A stretch of DNA of 64,000 nucleotides from JBAYST01 sp034932745. GTDB taxonomy: Bacteria > Bacillota_I > Bacilli_A > RFN20 > CAG-826. Below the pieces are notes generated by a model that was not told the DNA's origin, did no database searches, and saw nothing but the letters and a program-made list of their open reading frames with translations. Location: the NCBI GenBank assembly GCA_034932745.1, contig JAYFOJ010000001.1, forward strand, positions 317,120-381,119. The letters run 5' to 3'. Shown piece after piece: positions 59,301-64,000 of this stretch (position 1 is the first letter of the stretch; each line of letters starts with the position of its first letter). The translations under genes were made by a program, and so were the position numbers.

Positions 59301-60148
59301 GAAAAATCTTTGGCCAAATCTATATCTGGCTAATCCTCATCTTCATGTATTTACCAATTCTAGTTTTAATCGCGTTCTCATTTACCAAGGCGGTCTATGT
59401 CGGTCAATGGACAGGATTTACGTTTGATTTATATCGCGATTTGTTCGCAAGTCAGGACATTATGATTGCCCTAGGCAATACATTGATTCTTGCCTTTTCG
59501 AGCGCAATCGTTAGTACTATCTTAGGAACAACCGGTGTCGTCGGTGCTTATTACTTAAAGAAAAAGTATCGTAAGACATTTGATACCGTGACTCAGATAC
59601 CAATCGTCAACGCCGAAATCGTCATGGCCCTTTCTTTACTTGTCATGGTGGTTTTCATCGATTCATTATTCTTCAATGGTCAAGGAAGTCTAAAGGGTTT
59701 CTGGACTCTACTTATCGGTCATACAGTTCTATCTGTGCCTTTTGTCTACACTTCCGTTAAGCCAAAACTTCAACAAATGGATCCATCGCTATACGAGGCT
59801 GCTCTTGATTTAGGATGCACACCAAATAAGGCGATGCGTAAAATCATGCTTCCAGAAATCATGCCTGGCATTCTTGGCGGATTCCTCCTCGCGGTTACTT
59901 TGTCGCTTGATGATTTTATCATCACTGCCTTTTTAACCGGTCCAGGATTATTTAGCGAAGGCGATATCTCGACTCTATCGACTTATATCCAATCAATTAT
60001 TAAGAAAAGACCAGTTCCACCAGAGTTAAGAGCGTTAACTACAATCATCTCGATTCTAGTCGTTCTTGCGGTCATCGGAATCAGTGTCTATCGTTCTTAT
60101 CAATTGAAGCATAAAAAGACTCACGCTCAAGCAAGGAGGGGAATTTAA
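59294..60148 (+). CDS. potC: Spermidine/putrescine ABC transporter permease PotC
   Basis: 284 residues, six membrane helices, EAA loop YEAALDLGCTPNKAMRKIMLPEIMPG and LSLDDFIITAFLTGPG, the PotC-typical segment after it. Ends directly before the potD ATG. Confidence 0.95.
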   Translation: MVRKIFGQIYIWLILIFMYLPILVLIAFSFTKAVYVGQWTGFTFDLYRDLFASQDIMIALGNTLILAFSSAIVSTILGTTGVVGAYYLKKKYRKTFDTVTQIPIVNAEIVMALSLLVMVVFIDSLFFNGQGSLKGFWTLLIGHTVLSVPFVYTSVKPKLQQMDPSLYEAALDLGCTPNKAMRKIMLPEIMPGILGGFLLAVTLSLDDFIITAFLTGPGLFSEGDISTLSTYIQSIIKKRPVPPELRALTTIISILVVLAVIGISVYRSYQLKHKKTHAQARRGI

Positions 60149-62068
60149 ATGACTAAAATTGTTTTACTACTATCCGTCTTCTCTTTGTTTTCATCTTTCA
60201 CTTCGCCGATTTCTAAGTCTGAAAGTATTAAGAATAGAGTTCTTAAGGCCGAAGAAAGCGAAGGAAGCCAAACACTACGTTTACTAAACTGGGAAGACTA
60301 TATTTATAAAAATGATCCCGATAATGGATACGATGCGCCAGACATGGTGGAGCAGTTCCAAGATTGGGTCAAAGCTAATTACCCAGAATTTCAAGATGTC
60401 AGCGTCGTCTATTCGACTACAGACACTAATGAAACAATGCTTACCAAAGTTGAGACTGGTGGATCTCATTACGATCTCATCTGTCCAAGCGACTATGGTA
60501 TTCAAAAATTAATTGCAAAAGACATGCTCGTCAAGATTAAGCCATTAATGGAAGAAGAAGGATTAGTTAACTACGCTCATCACGCTTCTCCTAAATTGCT
60601 TAATTATTTAAATAACATCGAATCTACCAATCAAGAGACTAACGAAGTCGGAATCGTTAGCGATTACGCAATTGGCTACATGTGGGGCACATTAGGAATC
60701 ATCTTTAACCCAGAATACGACTTATTTAGCGTTGGCCCTGAAACCGCAATCGAAGAGATGTCTAATTGGTCTGGATTATGGAATTCACATTATCATGGAT
60801 CGATTTCGATTAAAGACTCGATGAGAGACACTTACTTTGTCGGTCTGGCCGAAACATATAAGAATGAACTTCTCGATGCTTTAGATAAGCTTAGCAATGG
60901 TGAAATCGACGCAACTGCATATAACGCTATTCTTACCGACATTCTTAATCGTTGTTCACCAGATCAAATAAGTGCGGTCAAAGCGACGCTTGAAGAATTA
61001 AAGAAAAACATCTTTGGTCTAGAAGTCGACTCTGGTAAACAAGATATCGTCACTGGTAAAGTAGGCGCTAATCTTGCTTGGAGCGGAGATGCTGTTTATT
61101 CGATGAACTTAGCAGATGAAACCAACGATTCTGAATATGGTCTTTGCTATTCAATTCCATTCACGGGTGCGAATATTTGGTTCGACGGTTGGGTTATGCC
61201 AAAAGACGAAACGAGAAGTCCTGCACAACAAAAACTCGCTCTTCTTTTTCTCGATTTTATCTCTAATCCAGCAAACGCGGCCCAAAACATGAATTATATC
61301 GGATATACCTCGTTTATCGCTGGTGACTCAATGCTCGATTTAGTTAAAGGCTGGTACGATGCTAGAACAGAGTCTTTATACTATGTAACCGAAGATGAAA
61401 ATGGTGAATCGGTGAATAATTCGATTTTCTATGACGATCCATTAGATAGTAAAAACACCGAAGTATGGTATGGTGCTTATCACCAAGAAGAGAACAACAA
61501 TCCTTCTTACGATAACGTAAAACTCTATTGGATTAATGATGATACTTATTACACTTACTATTCGCCTAGCGAAGGAGAACCAACTTCGATTCCTGAAGAG
61601 AAAAAGAACTATTTCAAAGTCACGATTAACGAAAGCGAAGTCGACGCCACTTACAATAACTACCTATTAGTCGATCCATCTTGGGAAGTTGTCGACCTTT
61701 CTTACTTCTTTAACGGCACTCTTGAGAATTATCAAGATAGCATCGATACGGTTTTCTACAGCACTTGCTATTTGCCGTTTACGAATGAAGACGGTTCTCA
61801 TAATATCGCTGTGGGTCGTCAATTCTTCTGCCAATATCCAGACGCAAGTACGATTACGCGCTGCGTCGTCATGAAGGACTTTGGCGTCAATAACGACAAC
61901 ATTAGAAAAATGTGGGAAGACTTTAAGAGTAACGCTCTAGAACCATGGGTCGTAATCGTATTTACGGTCGAAGTAGGTTTACTCGTCGGAGCCTTAATTA
62001 TTGTCACGGTAAAAAATGTTAAAAATAAAAAAATGCGTCGTCTAAGACGTCAACAAAAAAACAATTAA
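60149..62068 (+). CDS. potD: Spermidine/putrescine-binding protein PotD, extended and membrane-anchored
   Basis: 639 residues; PotD is usually about 350. A signal-like N-terminus precedes the binding domain: LRLLNWEDYI, WVKANYPEFQDVSVVYSTTD, SHYDLICPSDYGIQKLI, AIGYMWGTLGIIFNP, GANLAWSGDAVYSMN, IPFTGANIWFDGWVMPKD. About 230 extra residues follow (from about 405), and the chain ends with a membrane helix (PWVVIVFTVEVGLLVGALIIV) and a basic tail. The protein therefore stays tethered by its C-terminus instead of a lipid. AAGGAGGGG precedes the ATG. Last gene of potABCD. Confidence 0.92.
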   Translation: MTKIVLLLSVFSLFSSFTSPISKSESIKNRVLKAEESEGSQTLRLLNWEDYIYKNDPDNGYDAPDMVEQFQDWVKANYPEFQDVSVVYSTTDTNETMLTKVETGGSHYDLICPSDYGIQKLIAKDMLVKIKPLMEEEGLVNYAHHASPKLLNYLNNIESTNQETNEVGIVSDYAIGYMWGTLGIIFNPEYDLFSVGPETAIEEMSNWSGLWNSHYHGSISIKDSMRDTYFVGLAETYKNELLDALDKLSNGEIDATAYNAILTDILNRCSPDQISAVKATLEELKKNIFGLEVDSGKQDIVTGKVGANLAWSGDAVYSMNLADETNDSEYGLCYSIPFTGANIWFDGWVMPKDETRSPAQQKLALLFLDFISNPANAAQNMNYIGYTSFIAGDSMLDLVKGWYDARTESLYYVTEDENGESVNNSIFYDDPLDSKNTEVWYGAYHQEENNNPSYDNVKLYWINDDTYYTYYSPSEGEPTSIPEEKKNYFKVTINESEVDATYNNYLLVDPSWEVVDLSYFFNGTLENYQDSIDTVFYSTCYLPFTNEDGSHNIAVGRQFFCQYPDASTITRCVVMKDFGVNNDNIRKMWEDFKSNALEPWVVIVFTVEVGLLVGALIIVTVKNVKNKKMRRLRRQQKNN

Positions 62069-62123
62069 CGTTTTACGTTGAGATTAAATTAAAGAGAATG
62101 TTATAATATCAAACGCTTGACCT

Positions 62124-62198
62124 GGTTCCTTAGCCAAGTTGGTAAGGCAATTGACTGCAACTCAATGATCATCGGTTCAAATCCGGTAGGAACCTCCA
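62124..62198 (+). tRNA. tRNA-Cys (anticodon GCA)
   Basis: Acceptor GGTTCCT / AGGAACC, discriminator T, encoded CCA, T-loop TTCAAAT, anticodon loop ACTGCAA reading GCA. Confidence 0.94.
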
Positions 62199-62261
62199 AG
62201 CATTTGTAAAAAATAGACTTGATTAAAGTTAACTTTAAGTTATATATTAATTAAGTTGTAT

Positions 62262-62338
62262 GCGCCTATAGCTCAACTGGATAGAGTATCAGACTACGAA
62301 TCTGAGGGTTGCAGGTTCGAGTCCTGCTAGGCGCGCCA
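62262..62338 (+). tRNA. tRNA-Arg (anticodon ACG)
   Basis: Acceptor GCGCCTA / TAGGCGC, encoded CCA, D-arm AGCTCAACTGGATAGAGT, T-loop TTCGAGT, anticodon loop CTACGAA reading ACG. Confidence 0.95.
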
Positions 62339-62340
62339 CT

Positions 62341-62417
62341 CGGGATGTAGCACAGCTTGGTAGTGCATCTGCTTTGGGAGCAGAGGGTCACAGGTTCGAA
62401 TCCTGCCATCCCGACCA
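62341..62417 (+). tRNA. tRNA-Pro (anticodon TGG)
   Basis: Acceptor CGGGATG / CATCCCG, discriminator A, encoded CCA, T-loop TTCGAAT, anticodon loop TTTGGGA reading TGG. Begins 2 nt after tRNA-Arg, so the two are co-transcribed. Confidence 0.95.
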
Positions 62418-62432
62418 AATCGAATATTAAGA

Positions 62433-62461
62433 AAGAACTGACGAGATGTCGGTTCTTTTTC
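62433..62461 (+). terminator. tRNA operon terminator
   Basis: Stem AAGAACTGAC / GTCGGTTCTT (one G-U pair) with a GAGAT loop, then TTTTT. Confidence 0.8.
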
Positions 62462-62511
62462 TTTGGATAAAACATAATATGTGTATTACAATGTATTACG
62501 AGGTGATAAAA

Positions 62512-62730
62512 ATGATTGTTTCAATAAGAATGACAGATGAAGAAAAAGAATTGGCAGATGCTTACGCCAAGTTGAACGGATGTTCTTTAAGCGAGGCAAT
62601 TAAAAGAGCCTATTTTGAAAAAATAGAAGATGAATACGACATCGTTTTAGCTAATGATGCTTTAAAAGAACATAAGAAGAATCCAAAAACCTATACTTTA
62701 GACGAGGTAAGAAAGGAACTTGGATTATAA
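62512..62730 (+). CDS. RelB-type antitoxin (ribbon-helix-helix)
   Basis: 72 residues from the ATG at 62512, after GAGGTG. The N-terminal MIVSIRMTDEEKELADAYAK, LNGCSLSEAIKRAYFEKIED is a ribbon-helix-helix DNA-binding domain of the DUF6290/RelB type. The C-terminal tail, YDIVLANDALKEHKKNPKTY then TLDEVRKELGL, should wrap the toxin. An upstream start at 62446 would fall in the tRNA terminator and is rejected. Overlaps the toxin start by 1 nt. Confidence 0.92.
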   Translation: MIVSIRMTDEEKELADAYAKLNGCSLSEAIKRAYFEKIEDEYDIVLANDALKEHKKNPKTYTLDEVRKELGL

Positions 62731-62996
62731 TGTATCGCGTTTCTTTCATCGAATCTGCTTTAAAATCGATTAAAAAACTCGACAAATATACTCAACGCAT
62801 TATTCTAGAATGGGTTGAAAAGAATTTAGAGGGATGTTCTGACCCAAGAATTCAGGGTAGACTTTTGACCGCGAATAAAAAAGGACAGTGGCGATATCGT
62901 GTAGGAGATTATAGGATCATTGCAGAGATTCAAGATCAGAAGATTATTATTTTGTTTATAACCATCGGGCATCGTAAGGATGTTTACATGAAGTAA
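62730..62996 (+). CDS. RelE/ParE family toxin
   Basis: 88 residues. Typical RelE fold: MYRVSFIESALKSIKKLDKY, LTANKKGQWRYRVGDYRIIAEI and IIILFITIGHRKDVY. The Arg residues in GQWRYRVGDYRII and the C-terminal HRKDVY are the catalytic or RNA-contact positions in RelE mRNA interferases. Forms a type II toxin-antitoxin pair with the preceding gene. The pair sits next to tRNA genes. Confidence 0.93.
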   Translation: MYRVSFIESALKSIKKLDKYTQRIILEWVEKNLEGCSDPRIQGRLLTANKKGQWRYRVGDYRIIAEIQDQKIIILFITIGHRKDVYMK

Positions 62997-63022
62997 GGTA
63001 ATTTTGATAGCGGAGATTAGAT

Positions 63023-63484
63023 ATGTTTTTAGCAACGAATGACTTAAAAGATAACGAAATAGTTCTTAGACTCACTAAGACGTGCGAAGCACAAAAAGAG
63101 AAAAGATGGCGTCCAGCGTATTATTTTGATATTTGTCTTATCGATGGAACTAAAATCGGTACTTGTGAATTAAGAATCGGTCACAATGACAAAACCTATA
63201 TCGGCGGGAACATCGCATATGAAGTGGAGGAGAAGTATCGAGGACACCATTATGCTACTAAAGCCTGTAAATTGCTCTTTAAACTAGCTAGGAAGCACGA
63301 TATGGATTATTTGATTATTACATGCATCCCAAGCAACATCGCCTCGTCTAAGACCTGTTTAGCAGCGGGTGGGCGGTTTATCGAAATCGCTGATATCCCA
63401 GAAGATAACGAAATGTACCTCGAGGGTAAGAGGCAAGCGATGATCTATCGTTTTAATTTGCTAATTTTGCCAAGAATAAAGTAG
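63023..63484 (+). CDS. GNAT family N-acetyltransferase
   Basis: 153 residues. The acetyl-CoA-binding region is YEVEEKYRGHHYATKACKLL (V-x-x-x-Y-R-G-x-x-Y-A-T-K-A), followed by DYLIITCIPSNIASSKTCLAAGGRF. RimJ-like; acceptor unknown. GGAG precedes the ATG. 26 nt after the toxin gene, possibly co-transcribed. Confidence 0.88.
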   Translation: MFLATNDLKDNEIVLRLTKTCEAQKEKRWRPAYYFDICLIDGTKIGTCELRIGHNDKTYIGGNIAYEVEEKYRGHHYATKACKLLFKLARKHDMDYLIITCIPSNIASSKTCLAAGGRFIEIADIPEDNEMYLEGKRQAMIYRFNLLILPRIK

Positions 63485-63569
63485 TTTAAATGATAAATAG
63501 CATACTCATTCATTACAATTTAGGCTGATAATCCAGTAAATTTTTAGATGAATTTGTAATTATCGTGCT

Positions 63570-63641
63570 TATAATATTTATATGAGCAGAATAGTTTTAT
63601 TATTCAATACACATATCAAGGCGCTTGTTAGGAATCGCTGA
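63570..63641 (+). other. Possible leaderless 19-codon peptide before lipoprotein
   Basis: TATAAT (63570-63575), 6 nt, then ATG at 63582 and an open frame of 19 codons (MSRIVLLFNTHIKALVRNR) ending TGA at 63639-63641, 4 nt before the lipoprotein ATG. The spacing matches the other leaderless genes. It may be a leader peptide, or just chance. Confidence 0.35.
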
Positions 63642-63645
63642 TAAA

Positions 63646-64000
63646 ATGTTAGATAACCCAAAAAACAAGAAAAGATGGAAAATTGAATTTAAAGTAGTTT
63701 TAATGGTTTTTCCAATTGTTTTATCATCTTGTACATTTAATGTTCCAAAAAATTCATCTTCGGACTCCTCAAGTTATTATGAATCGTCCACAAATGATAA
63801 CAATTTGTACACAATTCTTTGGCAAGATGACGATGGTACCCCATTAGAGGTCGATGAAAATGTTCCTTATGGAATCTTGCCAACATATGATGGATCACTA
63901 CCGACCAAACAAGGAAATGAAGAAGTAGTTTATACATTTTCTGGTTGGAGCCCGAGCATTAGCGTCGTCACTAGCAACCAAACTTATACAGCAGTATATA
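63646..64000 (+). CDS. Lipoprotein with InlB/Listeria-Bacteroides-type repeat (3' end cut by window)
   Basis: At least 118 residues, continuing past the window. Signal region FKVVLMVFPIVLSSC with lipobox LSSC, Ser-rich linker (SSSDSSSYYESS), then the start of a repeat of the form W-x-D-x-D-G-x-P-L-E-V-D-E-N-V-P-Y-G ... Y-T-F-S-G-W-S-P ... Y-T-A-V-Y, the beta-grasp repeat seen in many surface proteins of gut Firmicutes. Probably a large adhesin. Confidence 0.8.
   Translation, partial: MLDNPKNKKRWKIEFKVVLMVFPIVLSSCTFNVPKNSSSDSSSYYESSTNDNNLYTILWQDDDGTPLEVDENVPYGILPTYDGSLPTKQGNEEVVYTFSGWSPSISVVTSNQTYTAVY

Noticed and set aside
62066..62080. Terminator directly after potD
   Set aside because: AACGT/ACGTT is too short and has no T run. 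The end of the pot transcript is not defined here.

Overview
The window comes from a low-GC, monoderm bacterium of the Bacilli/Tenericutes type. It uses the standard genetic code: TGA is a stop and the only tRNA-Trp has anticodon CCA. Purine-rich Shine-Dalgarno sites are common, but a sizeable set of genes looks leaderless. Seven lipoproteins carry Ser-rich linkers after the lipobox, and several exported proteins are held by a C-terminal membrane helix. No LPXTG motif or outer-membrane gene was seen. The species cannot be named from this sequence; an uncultivated gut-type Bacilli lineage is my inference.

Layout, left. 1-5.1 kb: a truncated multidrug-type ABC exporter with a divergent MarR regulator, an AlkD-like DNA repair protein, an XRE regulator coupled to an acidic repeat protein, a CmpB-type membrane protein and YqeY. 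5.2-10.0 kb: a small island beside tRNA-Trp, bounded by tRNA-end-like direct repeats. It encodes a C5 cytosine methyltransferase, an HpaII-like restriction endonuclease, a membrane-anchored protein with a C-terminal PD-(D/E)XK-like nuclease domain, and a SHOCT-like small protein. 10-20.6 kb: a C39-like lipoprotein, DUF3137-LemA, a FabT-like MarR with DegV/FakB behind a FabT-box-like palindrome, an HD hydrolase, UPF0316, UvdE, GlyA, GNAT and AraC proteins.

Layout, centre. 20.6-24.1 kb: a DtxR-family repressor divergent from feoA-feoA-feoB-Cys-rich protein, with two matching operator dyads. 24.3-32.2 kb: a lipoprotein, PlsC, SurE, Ldh, a His/Asp-rich membrane HTH protein, a YtrB-like ABC operon, a NUDIX protein and tRNA-His. 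32.3-42.8 kb is an exported-protein zone: cytochrome-b5-like lipoprotein, RCC1-repeat protein, lipoprotein, acyltransferase remnant, endonuclease I with Big2 domains, then a CotH / GT2-GtrA / phosphodiester glycosidase / membrane-protein operon.

Layout, right. 42.8-43.6 kb encodes a heliorhodopsin with its Schiff-base lysine. 44-47.4 kb is a TasA/CalY-like fibre locus with a highly structured leader and two SipW-like proteins that lack key catalytic residues. 47.5-48.9 kb holds VTC and DUF4956 genes. 48.9-62.1 kb is a polyamine region: a spermidine-synthase-fold protein, a natural arginine decarboxylase-agmatine deiminase fusion, N-carbamoylputrescine amidase, an ECF S component, an MTA/SAH deaminase, a thioredoxin-like lipoprotein, and potABCD with unusually long PotA and PotD. 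The window ends with tRNA-Cys, tRNA-Arg and tRNA-Pro, a RelBE-type pair, a GNAT gene and a truncated repeat lipoprotein.

The items most worth following up are the heliorhodopsin, the decarboxylase-deiminase fusion, the membrane-anchored nuclease in the restriction island, the structured leader and catalytically altered SipW-like pair of the fibre locus, and the recurring leaderless promoters.
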